A DNA stretch of 64,000 bases. It comes from Gemmobacter lanyuensis (GTDB taxonomy: Bacteria; Pseudomonadota; Alphaproteobacteria; Rhodobacterales; Rhodobacteraceae). The notes below the pieces were generated by a model. That model was not told where the DNA came from. It did not search any database and saw nothing but the letters and a program-made list of their open reading frames with translations. The position numbers and the translations under genes are program-made. Positions 9,827 through 17,112 of this stretch are shown here, one piece after another. The stretch covers positions 1 through 64,000 of the forward strand of contig NZ_BMYQ01000014.1 of the NCBI RefSeq assembly GCF_014652355.1, read 5' to 3'. How positions within the stretch are numbered: position 1 is the first letter of the stretch; each line of letters opens with the position of its first letter.

Positions 9827-10816
9827 TCAGGCCGCCGGGGCAACCCGGCGCTGCCCATAACGCGAAGGTGCCACGCCGAACCGCTTGCGGAAGGCCTTGG
9901 AGAAATTGGCCGTCACCTCATATCCGCAGCGCCCCGCAATCTCGCTGATATCCAGATCGGTCTGCGACAGCAGCAGCGCCGCCTGTTTCAGCCGCAACTG
10001 GGCGATATAACCCTGCGGGGTCTGGTCGAGATGCGCGCGGAACAGACGCTGGAGCTGGCGGACCGAGATCCGGCAGGTGGCGGCCAGACGCTGCACGCAG
10101 TCGTCCTCAAGATAATGATCGTCGAGCCATTGCACCGCCTGCAGCAAGACCGGGTTGCGCCCCGCCACACGGGCCGAGGCCGCCCCCGTCTGCGGCACGG
10201 CGCCGGGACGGAGGCCCGAAATCATGCAGGTTTGCATCACCTCGCTGCGGAAATTGCCGCCTGACTGGCCCTGCACCAGATGCAGCATCAGATCGGTGGC
10301 CGCCATGCCACCGGCGCAGGTCAGGATACGGTCATCGACGGCGTAGATGTCCTGCAGCGGGTCGAGATCGGGCCAGATCGCGTGAAAGGCCGCCAGCTGA
10401 TCCCGATGCACGACGAATTGCCGGCCCTTCAGGATACCGGACCGGGCGAGCGTGAAGATCCCCCCCTGCAAGGCCCCCACCCGTTTGCCCATGCGCCACA
10501 TGCGGCGCAGCAGATCGGGCAGCGGCGAAGGGCGCGCAGGATCTGGCCGGGCACCACCACAGACCAGAACCTGATCTGCCTGCCAGATCGTTTCATCCAG
10601 CGGGCGCACCTCGACCGACCAGCCATCGCTTGAGGCGGCGCTGCCTGCCTGCGCCGCGTGAAAGGACCAGGCAAAGCCCCCCTCCCCCGCCGCCAGATTG
10701 GCCGCACGCAGCGGCGCAATCGCAGCGGAAAGGGTCAGGGCATCGAACCCATCCGACAGAAGGAACACCGTGCGCGAAACCGCGCGCGCAAGCGGAAGGC
10801 GGGCATGGGCGTTCAC
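9827..10816 (-). CDS. GlxA-family AraC regulator (GbdR-like)
   Basis: The protein has about 330 residues. An N-terminal DJ-1/PfpI-like domain (about 10-175, FLLSDGFDALTLSAAIAPLR) is followed by a C-terminal AraC double helix-turn-helix (about 230-325, ending ISEIAGRCGYEVTANFSKAFRKRFG). A GTG start at 10816 is chosen because AAGGA lies 8 nt upstream; no in-frame ATG fits the family. This architecture is that of glycine betaine/dimethylglycine-sensing GbdR and related CdhR regulators. It follows a dimethylglycine dehydrogenase-like gene on the same strand, which supports that role. It converges with the RuBisCO-like gene, with a 3-nt gap. Confidence 0.78.
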   Translation of the reverse strand: MNAHARLPLARAVSRTVFLLSDGFDALTLSAAIAPLRAANLAAGEGGFAWSFHAAQAGSAASSDGWSVEVRPLDETIWQADQVLVCGGARPDPARPSPLPDLLRRMWRMGKRVGALQGGIFTLARSGILKGRQFVVHRDQLAAFHAIWPDLDPLQDIYAVDDRILTCAGGMAATDLMLHLVQGQSGGNFRSEVMQTCMISGLRPGAVPQTGAASARVAGRNPVLLQAVQWLDDHYLEDDCVQRLAATCRISVRQLQRLFRAHLDQTPQGYIAQLRLKQAALLLSQTDLDISEIAGRCGYEVTANFSKAFRKRFGVAPSRYGQRRVAPAA

Positions 10817-10843
10817 CGGCACATTCCTTTGCAAAGGATGGTC

Positions 10844-10868
10844 GCTGCGGCCCCGACCGGGCCGCAGC
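10844..10868 (-). terminator. Stem-loop between dehydrogenase and regulator genes
   Basis: A perfect 10-bp stem (GCTGCGGCCC at 10844-10853, complement at 10859-10868) with a 5-nt loop. There is no U-tract on the minus strand, so partial attenuation or mRNA processing is more likely than full termination. Confidence 0.55.
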
Positions 10869-10878
10869 CTGAGTGGGG

Positions 10879-13329
10879 TCACTGCTTGATGCGGTCCGAC
10901 TTCGGATCATACATCGGGGCAATGCTGGCCACTGCGCCATAGGTTTTTCCCGCGACCTCAATCGCATAGCTGGAAGCCAGCATCGATTCCGCGCTTTCAT
11001 CGGGCTGGCGGCAGGGCACATAGCCAAGGCCGATGGCACCGCCAAGGGCATGGCCGTAATTGCCGGACGAAAGCTGGCCGACGATCTTGCCATCCCGCAA
11101 GATCGGTTCGTTGTGGAAAAGCAGCGGCTCGGGGTCGGTCAGGCGGAACTGCATCATGCGGCGCGAAAGGCCGGTTTCGCGTTTGCGAAGCACGGCATCG
11201 CGGCCGAGGAATTCGCCTTTGCCGGTCTTGACCGCAAAGCCAAGCCCCGCCTCCAGCACATGATCCTCATCGGTGATGTCATGGCCAAAGTGGCGATAGG
11301 CTTTTTCGATACGGCAGCTGTCCATCGCATGCAGACCACAGAGCTTGAGGCCCAGCCCTTCGCCCGCCTCGACCAGCGTCTCCCAGACATGGGCGGCCTG
11401 ATCGGCGCTGACGTAAAGCTCCCACCCGAGCTCGCCGACATAGGTCACGCGGTGGGCGCGGGCGAGACCCATGCCGATCTCGATTTCCTTCGCAGTGCCA
11501 AAGGGATGCGCTTCATTCGAGAAATCGTTGGGCGAGACCAGCCGCAGCAGATCCCGCGATTTCGGCCCCATTACCGGCAGAACCGCCTCGGCCGCGGTCA
11601 TGTCGAGGATCGTGACCCGCTGATCGCCGACATGGCGGCGCAGCCAGGCCAGATCGCGCTGCAGCGTGGCCCCCGGAACCACCAGCAGGAACGAGGTTTC
11701 GCCAAGGCGCGTCACCGTCAGATCGCTTTCGATGCCGCCCCGGGCATTGAGCATCTGGGTATAGACCAGCCGGCCCACCGGCACGTCCATCTCATTCGCG
11801 CAAAGGTGCTGGAGGAAGGCCAGCGCATCAGCACCATCGACACGGATCTTCCCGAACGAGGACATGTCGAGCATCCCGACCCCGGTCCGCATCGCCATAT
11901 GTTCGGCCTTCTGGTTTTCGAACCAGTTCTGCCGCTTCCAGGAATAACGGTATTCGCGGTCTTGCCCCGGATTGGCGAACCAATTGGCGCGCTCCCAGCC
12001 CGCGACCTCACCGAAGACGGCGCCGCGCGCCTTCAGGTGTTCATGCAGGGGCGTGCGGCGCACCCCGCGCGACGTTGCCATCTGCCGATAGGGGAAGTGA
12101 TCGGCGTAAAGCAGGCCCAATGTTTCGCTGACCCGTTCCTTCAGATACCGGCGGTTTTTCTGGAAAGGCTGGGCGCGGCGAATATCGACCTCCCACAGAT
12201 CGAAGGGCGCCTCGCCATCGTTCATCCATTGCGCCAGCGCCATGCCCGCCCCGCCGGAAGAGGCGATACCAATCGAGTTGTAGCCCGCCGCAACCCAATA
12301 GCCGCGCAGCTCGGGTGCCTCGCCCAGATAGTAGCGATCATCGGGGGTAAAGCTTTCCGGCCCATTGAAGAAGGTATGGATACCCGCCTCGGCCAGCATC
12401 GGCATGCGGTGGATCGCCGCCGAGAGGATCGGTTCGAAATGGTCGAAATCCTCAGGCAGCTGGTCAAAGCAGAAGTCTTCGGAAATGCCGTTCATGCCCC
12501 AGGGCTTGGCCTTGGGCTCAAAGGCGCCGAGCAGGATTTTCCCTGCGTCTTCCTTGTAATAGGCGCATTCGTCGGGCACGCGCAGCACAGGCATCTGCGT
12601 CAGGCCGGGGATGCCCTCGGTCACGATGTAGAAATGTTCGCAGGCATGCAGCGGCAAGGTGACGCCATTCTGCGCCGCCAGATCGCGCCCCCACATCCCG
12701 CCGCAATTCACCACCAGATCGGCGGCGATATGCCCCTGTTCGCCGCCCGAGGTCCAATCAACCCCGGTCACCCGGCCGTTCGCCTGCGTCACGCGGGTGA
12801 CCTTGACCTGTTCGACAATCCGCGCGCCGCGGTTGCGCGCGCCCTTGGCCAGCGCCAGCGCGATATTCCCCGGATCGGCCTGCCCGTCGAGCGGCAGATG
12901 CACCCCGGCGGTGACGCCATCAATGTTCAGATGGGGATAAAGGTCTTTCACCTCGGCGGGGGAAAGTTCATTCACCTCAACGCCGAAGGCGCGGGCGAGG
13001 CTTGCCTGGCGCAGGATTTCTTCCTTGCGTTCGGCCGTCAGCGCCGCGGTGATCGACCCGCATTGCCGGAAGCCGGTGGCAAGGCCGGTCTCCGCTTCAA
13101 GCTTGGTGTAAAGATCGGCAGAGTATTTGGCGAGACGGGTCATGTTCTGACTGGCGCGCAGCTGGCCCACCAGCCCCGCCGCGTGCCATGTCGTACCCGA
13201 GGTCAGCTGCTTGCGCTCCAGCAGGACGATGTCCTGCCACCCCAGTTTTGCGAGATGATAGGCCACCGAGCAGCCGGAAATGCCGCCCCCGATGATCACG
13301 ACGCGGGCCTGTGACGGAAGTTGTGCCAT
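10879..13329 (-). CDS. FAD-linked dimethylglycine/sarcosine dehydrogenase-like protein
   Basis: The protein has 816 residues. The N-terminal D-amino-acid-oxidase fold has dinucleotide motif GGGISG (14-19). H49 in SGTTWHAAGL is the residue that binds FAD covalently in mammalian dimethylglycine dehydrogenase. The C-terminal half (about 430-816) is a GcvT/aminomethyltransferase-like folate domain (MRTGVGMLDMSSFGKIRVDG, YVGELGWELYVSADQA). Such enzymes demethylate dimethylglycine or sarcosine and pass the one-carbon unit to tetrahydrofolate. Neighbouring regulators of GbdR and XRE-cupin type fit a methylamine/betaine role. The exact substrate is open, because several paralogues usually coexist in this bacterial group. 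Confidence 0.82.
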   Translation of the reverse strand: MAQLPSQARVVIIGGGISGCSVAYHLAKLGWQDIVLLERKQLTSGTTWHAAGLVGQLRASQNMTRLAKYSADLYTKLEAETGLATGFRQCGSITAALTAERKEEILRQASLARAFGVEVNELSPAEVKDLYPHLNIDGVTAGVHLPLDGQADPGNIALALAKGARNRGARIVEQVKVTRVTQANGRVTGVDWTSGGEQGHIAADLVVNCGGMWGRDLAAQNGVTLPLHACEHFYIVTEGIPGLTQMPVLRVPDECAYYKEDAGKILLGAFEPKAKPWGMNGISEDFCFDQLPEDFDHFEPILSAAIHRMPMLAEAGIHTFFNGPESFTPDDRYYLGEAPELRGYWVAAGYNSIGIASSGGAGMALAQWMNDGEAPFDLWEVDIRRAQPFQKNRRYLKERVSETLGLLYADHFPYRQMATSRGVRRTPLHEHLKARGAVFGEVAGWERANWFANPGQDREYRYSWKRQNWFENQKAEHMAMRTGVGMLDMSSFGKIRVDGADALAFLQHLCANEMDVPVGRLVYTQMLNARGGIESDLTVTRLGETSFLLVVPGATLQRDLAWLRRHVGDQRVTILDMTAAEAVLPVMGPKSRDLLRLVSPNDFSNEAHPFGTAKEIEIGMGLARAHRVTYVGELGWELYVSADQAAHVWETLVEAGEGLGLKLCGLHAMDSCRIEKAYRHFGHDITDEDHVLEAGLGFAVKTGKGEFLGRDAVLRKRETGLSRRMMQFRLTDPEPLLFHNEPILRDGKIVGQLSSGNYGHALGGAIGLGYVPCRQPDESAESMLASSYAIEVAGKTYGAVASIAPMYDPKSDRIKQ

Positions 13330-13394
13330 TGCGGATTCCTTGAATCAGGGGCGCGCCACGGCGGCGCAGTGCGATAGAGGTGCCGCAGCCAAAA

Positions 13395-13438
13395 TGAAAT
13401 TTCAACATGAAATTTCATTTTTCGCCGCAAAATTTCAT
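13395..13438. promoter_or_regulatory. Tandem palindromic operator TGAAATTTCA
   Basis: Two perfect copies of the 10-bp palindrome TGAAATTTCA (13395-13404 and 13408-13417) lie 13 bp apart, centre to centre. A third related element, AAAATTTCAT, is centred about 20 bp further (13429-13438). They sit in the 200-bp gap between the divergent dehydrogenase and XRE-cupin genes and are AT-rich against a GC-rich background. They probably bind the XRE-cupin regulator. Confidence 0.7.
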
Positions 13439-13529
13439 ATCCGTTCATTCTCGCGTGAATCGCCTTGGACTGACGCGCGCCACGGCATATCACCGCAGAA
13501 GGCAGACTAAACCTTGCGGACCGGCGTGG

Positions 13530-14084
13530 ATGACCAGACAAATCGGCGATGACATCAGGGCCTTGCGGAAATCGCGCGCCATCACGCTGCGCGAACTGGC
13601 CAGCGCGATTGGCCGTTCGCTGGGTTGGCTGAGCCAGATCGAACGCGGGCAGACCACACCCTCGGTGCGGGATTTGGGGCTGATCGCGGATTATTTCGGC
13701 ATCAACATCAGCTTTTTCTTCCGCTCGGCCAGCCGCAGCGAGGAAGAGCGCGGGCTGATCCTGCGCGCCGCCGACCGCACCCCCATCGGATCCAGCGAGA
13801 CGGGCCTGACGGAAGAGCTGCTCTCGCCCACCCTGTCGGGGTCGTTCGAGATGATCAAGTCGATCTTCGCCCCCGGTGCCAGCAGCGGTGGGCTCGCCCC
13901 GGCGCGGGAAAAGGAAGATGGCGGCGTGCTAATCAGCGGCCGGTTGCAGATCACCATTGGCGCTTTGAACACCGAGCTTGCACCTGGTGACAGCTTTCAA
14001 TTCGCCGGGAAACCCTATGGCTGGGCCAATCCCTATGACGAACCGGCGGTGGTGATCTGGGTCGTGTCACCGCCGATCTACTGA
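13530..14084 (+). CDS. XRE-family regulator with C-terminal cupin domain
   Basis: The protein has 184 residues. A Cro/C1-type helix-turn-helix spans residues 3-60 (DDIRALRKSRAITLRELASAIGRSLGWLSQIERGQTTPS, broken here only by reading). A cupin sensor domain spans about 110-184 (GGVLISGRLQITIGALNTELAPGDSFQF). Family members control polyamine, amino-acid or methylamine catabolism. The ATG at 13530 directly precedes the HTH; in-frame sequence further upstream would run through the operator palindromes. It is divergent from the dehydrogenase gene and very likely regulates it and itself. Confidence 0.85.
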   Translation: MTRQIGDDIRALRKSRAITLRELASAIGRSLGWLSQIERGQTTPSVRDLGLIADYFGINISFFFRSASRSEEERGLILRAADRTPIGSSETGLTEELLSPTLSGSFEMIKSIFAPGASSGGLAPAREKEDGGVLISGRLQITIGALNTELAPGDSFQFAGKPYGWANPYDEPAVVIWVVSPPIY

Positions 14085-14088
14085 CGCC

Positions 14089-15138
14089 TCATTTCGCGCT
14101 ACGAAGCCGATCCAGCATCCGCTGAAACTCCGCCTCGGGGATCGACACACCCGTGGCCTTTAGGATGACACCCTCGGCCGACCAGCCAAATTCCAGCACA
14201 CCGCCCGAAGGCAAGTTTTCCCGCTGAACCGTGGGCAAGACGCGCGGGCGCCCGCCCTTGGCCGGTGCGGGCTGCGGGGTGGCCATGGCGCGCTCCAAGG
14301 CTTTCCATTCGGCGCGGGCGTCTGCGGCATCAGCCTCGGCCAGCGCCGTACGCAGCCGATCCGCCTGCCCATCGCGCAAGGCCTGCGCCAATGCGAGGCC
14401 CTGCTTTTCCCCCAGCGCCGCCGGATGGGCCAGCAGATCGCCCAGCACCTCATGCACGAGGGCAAATCCGCGGATCTTCGACCGTTTGGATTTTGAAGCC
14501 GCGGCAAAGATTGCATCGACTGCTGCATCGACCGAAGCAAAGGCCCCCTGCCCCGCCGCCACTGCCGCGATGCGCCCGCGTTCATAGGGGGTCAGCGCGG
14601 CGCGAAGTTCGTTCTCTTCCACCATGCCCGCGTAGATCGCCCCGGCCTCTCGCCCTTCCCGCACCAGCGCCAGAACCTCTGGCGCCGTTTCGCCCGCCTC
14701 CTCGGCCAGCTCTTTCAGCGCGGCGATCCGACGCCAGCCCGAGATCAGACCAAAGCGCCCTTCCGGCAAGGCCACGACTTCAACCGGCAGACGCTGCCCC
14801 GAGGCGCGGATCGAGGACTTGAGCTCCTCCATCTCTTCCGCATCGCTCGCCATACGGTCACGGACGACGTGGTCGAGGTCGATGGCGGCGATGGGCAGGG
14901 ATTGCAGCACCCGCCCCTCGTCCTCAGCCTCACGCCAGGCGGCGGCATCGCGGCTGTCCCGCTGCCGCGCGAGCTGGGTCTGATGATCCTCTGCCGGGCG
15001 CACGGCCGCGACCTCAGCCGCGATCTGGGCAATCGGTGCCGCGCCGGGGCGGACCACCAGAGCGGGCCGCGACAGTTCCGCTGCGATTTCGGCCAGCGCC
15101 TCGGCGCTTGGCGGTTCAAGCTTGCGACGTTTCGCCAT
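14089..15138 (-). CDS. parB: Plasmid partition protein ParB
   Basis: The protein has 349 residues with a ParB/Srx N-terminal domain at about 75-165 (LPIAAIDLDHVVRDRM, then GRFGLISGWRRIAALKEL). An HTH-bearing central helical region spans about 170-250. The C-terminus could dimerise. It binds parS sites and, with ParA, segregates the replicon. The gene begins 2 nt after the parA stop. Probable targets are the 15-bp palindromes found in parA, upstream of parA and in rep. Confidence 0.85.
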   Translation of the reverse strand: MAKRRKLEPPSAEALAEIAAELSRPALVVRPGAAPIAQIAAEVAAVRPAEDHQTQLARQRDSRDAAAWREAEDEGRVLQSLPIAAIDLDHVVRDRMASDAEEMEELKSSIRASGQRLPVEVVALPEGRFGLISGWRRIAALKELAEEAGETAPEVLALVREGREAGAIYAGMVEENELRAALTPYERGRIAAVAAGQGAFASVDAAVDAIFAAASKSKRSKIRGFALVHEVLGDLLAHPAALGEKQGLALAQALRDGQADRLRTALAEADAADARAEWKALERAMATPQPAPAKGGRPRVLPTVQRENLPSGGVLEFGWSAEGVILKATGVSIPEAEFQRMLDRLRSAK

Positions 15139-15140
15139 GG

Positions 15141-16520
15141 TCAGCCTGCCTTCCGTTCCTGATCATCGCGCCACCAGGTGCCAAGCAGCAGCTCTTTGAA
15201 TTCGGCATAGGTGCGGTCAAAGGCTTCGCGGCCCCGCAGATAGGTGTCACGGTTGAATTCGCGGTAATCGGCCTCATAGATGCCGTTGATCTGTTCGCCC
15301 GCCTGCCCGACCAGCGCGGTATATTCCTGGCGATAGGCGGTCATGAAATCACCGAAATAGGCCTGGATGACATTGGCCAGATCTGTCTGCTGGTTGGCAT
15401 CGAACCGCGTGATGATCGCGCGGACTACATCCCATTCGAACCGCATCTCCGGCAGGCCTGCGATCCGGCGCTGTGCGTTTTCCCCGTCCTCGATCGAGGC
15501 GAAGGTGGAATAGAGCATATCGAAGAAGCGCCCGGTCGAGTCAAATTCGAGGAACGAAGCCCCGAGCGGGACCAGCAGAATATCCGCCGCAGCCAGAGAG
15601 TTGATGGTCAGATAGCCAAGAGCGGGCGGCGTATCCAGGAAGACGATGTCATAGTCATTGAGCAAACCGTCTTCTTCCAGCACATGGGACAGTGCATCCC
15701 AGAGCGGCCAGGTCTTCAACCCCATACGCCAGACGGGAATCTGAAATTCGGCCCAATAGAGGTTCAGCTGCGCCCCGATCAGGTCGATATTCGGCCAGTG
15801 GGTTTTCTGCACGACGTTTCGCGACGAAACCGTCAGCGCCTCGGTCAGGGTTTCGTCCAATGGCAGCGCAGCTTCGCCGCGGACGGCGCGCAGTTCATTC
15901 TCTGCGGTGACGGCGCGGGCGTAATCGCGCGCGATAAGCGGGAACACGGTACCCCATTCATCCTGCACCTTCCCGCCCAGAAGCGAGGTCATCGAGGCCT
16001 GACTATCGAGATCGATCACCAGCACGCGATATCCGTCAAGCGCCGCAGCCATCGCCAGATGGGCGCAGGTGGTCGTCTTGCCCGACCCGCCCTTGAAATT
16101 GGTCACAGCGCAGATTTTCGCGGGCAGGCCCTCGGGGCGCCAAGGACGATACTCTTTCGCAGACGACCCCTCTCGATCAAAGAAGTCGCGCAGGGCCAAT
16201 ACCTCTTCCAGCGTAAAGCTGCGCGAGTTCGCATCCCCTTCGCCCTGCGGCAATTCAGGATGCGCTTTCAGCACACGGCGCAGATGGGCGGAAGCCACCG
16301 GAAGAAGGTAGCGCGTTACCTCCCACATGGAAAAGCGGCGGAGGTGTTTTCTGCCGTCTGGCGAATAGCCCCTGCGGGCGAGATCGTCCCGCCCGCGACC
16401 ACAAAAGGCGGCTGCTTTTGCAAACCGCTCAGTGGTAACGGTTTCACCCAGCTTGCTTGCGGCCTTCGCCGGATCGATGTTGAAATACGGGGGAAGCCCC
16501 GTCTCTATCTTGCGCGTCAT
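15141..16520 (-). CDS. parA: Plasmid partition ATPase ParA
   Basis: The protein has 459 residues. An N-terminal region of about 130 residues includes a helix-turn-helix-like portion (RRFSMWEVTRYLLP) of the type used for autorepression by type Ia ParA proteins. The deviant Walker A is KGGSGKTT (143-150), the A' motif is LVIDLDSQASMT, and a later DTPPALGYLT is Walker B. It partners with ParB in a leftward parA-parB operon divergent from rep. One parS-like palindrome lies inside the gene at 15816-15830. Confidence 0.9.
   Translation of the reverse strand: MTRKIETGLPPYFNIDPAKAASKLGETVTTERFAKAAAFCGRGRDDLARRGYSPDGRKHLRRFSMWEVTRYLLPVASAHLRRVLKAHPELPQGEGDANSRSFTLEEVLALRDFFDREGSSAKEYRPWRPEGLPAKICAVTNFKGGSGKTTTCAHLAMAAALDGYRVLVIDLDSQASMTSLLGGKVQDEWGTVFPLIARDYARAVTAENELRAVRGEAALPLDETLTEALTVSSRNVVQKTHWPNIDLIGAQLNLYWAEFQIPVWRMGLKTWPLWDALSHVLEEDGLLNDYDIVFLDTPPALGYLTINSLAAADILLVPLGASFLEFDSTGRFFDMLYSTFASIEDGENAQRRIAGLPEMRFEWDVVRAIITRFDANQQTDLANVIQAYFGDFMTAYRQEYTALVGQAGEQINGIYEADYREFNRDTYLRGREAFDRTYAEFKELLLGTWWRDDQERKAG
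15816..15830. promoter_or_regulatory. parS-like palindrome within parA
   Basis: The sequence GTTTCG-CGA-CGAAAC is a 6-3-6 inverted repeat that matches the arms of the copies at 16617 and 18229 exactly; only the central triplet differs. Confidence 0.6.
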
Positions 16521-16616
16521 GTTCGGCTGCTTGCTCGATGTGCGTAGTTTTGGTGGTTGTCGCTGAATTTAGCGCACATCTGCATGAAAAGTCAAAGTCT
16601 GAGAACAGATAGCAGG

Positions 16617-16631
16617 GTTTCGCCGCGAAAC
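16617..16631. promoter_or_regulatory. parS-like palindrome upstream of parA
   Basis: The sequence GTTTCG-CCG-CGAAAC is a 6-3-6 inverted repeat located 97 bp before the parA start. The copy inside rep at 18229-18243 is its exact reverse complement, so the two are the same site. This is the position expected for an operator/centromere of the par operon. Confidence 0.7.
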
Positions 16632-16773
16632 TGCCGCGGTCCCGGCCCTGTTCCTTTCGAAATCAGTTCATTTCTCATCGGAAAAGCATGAAACAAAGTG
16701 TTTTGATTATTAAGAATATTTAAGATCTTTAGGAAACGTAACCATCTGATTTTATATGGTTTATCTCCTAAGT

Positions 16774-16883
16774 GGTACCAGTTTTCGGTGTCTTTGGTAC
16801 CTGTTTACGGGATCGTTGGTGCCCATCTACAGGGTGGATGGTGCCCGCAGGCAGGATTGCCGGTACCCGAATTCGGGGGGTGT
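16774..16883 (+). repeat. Five tandem 22-bp iterons
   Basis: GGTACC or GGTGCC recurs at exactly 22-bp intervals, starting at 16774, 16796, 16818, 16840 and 16862. The second half of the unit tends toward TAC-R-GGATCG; copies 2 and 3 keep it best and copies 1, 4 and 5 are more diverged. A period of two helical turns puts all copies on one face of the DNA, as in initiator-binding iterons. Confidence 0.85.
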
Positions 16884-16896
16884 TTTCGCGCGAAAC
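16882..16896. promoter_or_regulatory. Degenerate parS-like element
   Basis: The sequence GTTTTCGCGCGAAAC keeps the right half CGCGAAAC and the outer GTTT of the 15-bp palindrome but differs at three left-centre positions. It directly follows the iteron array. It may be a weak ParB site or chance. Confidence 0.35.
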
Positions 16897-17008
16897 CTGG
16901 GTCTTTTCCGCAGTTTTGGGGCGCTTCGCAATCTCGATTCGTTCAGTGATTCGTAAATCAGTCCTTTGAACCACCTTCTTGGAGCGAATCTGATCTGCCG
17001 GGTCCCCA

Positions 17009-17030
17009 AAGGTACCCGGATACAGGATCG
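17009..17030 (+). repeat. Detached sixth iteron before rep
   Basis: GGTACC (17011) followed by TAC and GGATCG matches iteron 2 at 16 of 20 positions, although it lies outside the 22-bp register of the array. It is centred about 90 bp upstream of the rep start, where initiator proteins often bind to repress their own gene. Confidence 0.65.
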
Positions 17031-17112
17031 TCGAGATGCGGTTTAGAGGAACCTAAGGGCCGGTTGCACTTGGATACCTTTTCTGGATAACTGTGCAAAA
17101 CAGGAGCAGACC

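Larger units (their letters stand above)
16521..17112. other. Plasmid origin of replication region (oriV)
   Basis: This 592-bp stretch between divergent parA and rep contains no convincing gene. In order it holds the parA promoter, a parS-like site, an AT-rich tract at about 16680-16770 (a likely unwinding element), five 22-bp iterons, a degenerate parS-like element at 16882-16896, one detached iteron and the rep promoter. A weak DnaA-box-like sequence, TTATCCAGA, lies on the minus strand at 17082-17090. The arrangement is that of an iteron-controlled Rep_3 origin. Confidence 0.8.

Noticed and set aside
10873-13314. An 813-codon open frame on the plus strand
   Set aside because: It mirrors the dimethylglycine dehydrogenase gene; the protein looks random (rich in Gly, His, Arg) and has no recognisable domain.
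16774-16883. Possible CRISPR array because of regular repeats
   Set aside because: The 22-bp units are contiguous, diverged, without spacers, and lie beside a Rep_3 initiator, so they are iterons.
17082-17090. DnaA box TTATCCAGA on the minus strand
   Set aside because: It has one mismatch to the consensus and only a single copy; kept as a remark in the origin entry, not as its own feature.
17070-17090. A seventh iteron-like sequence (GGATACC...TGGATAA)
   Set aside because: It needs an inserted base and loses the GGTACC core, so chance similarity is as likely.
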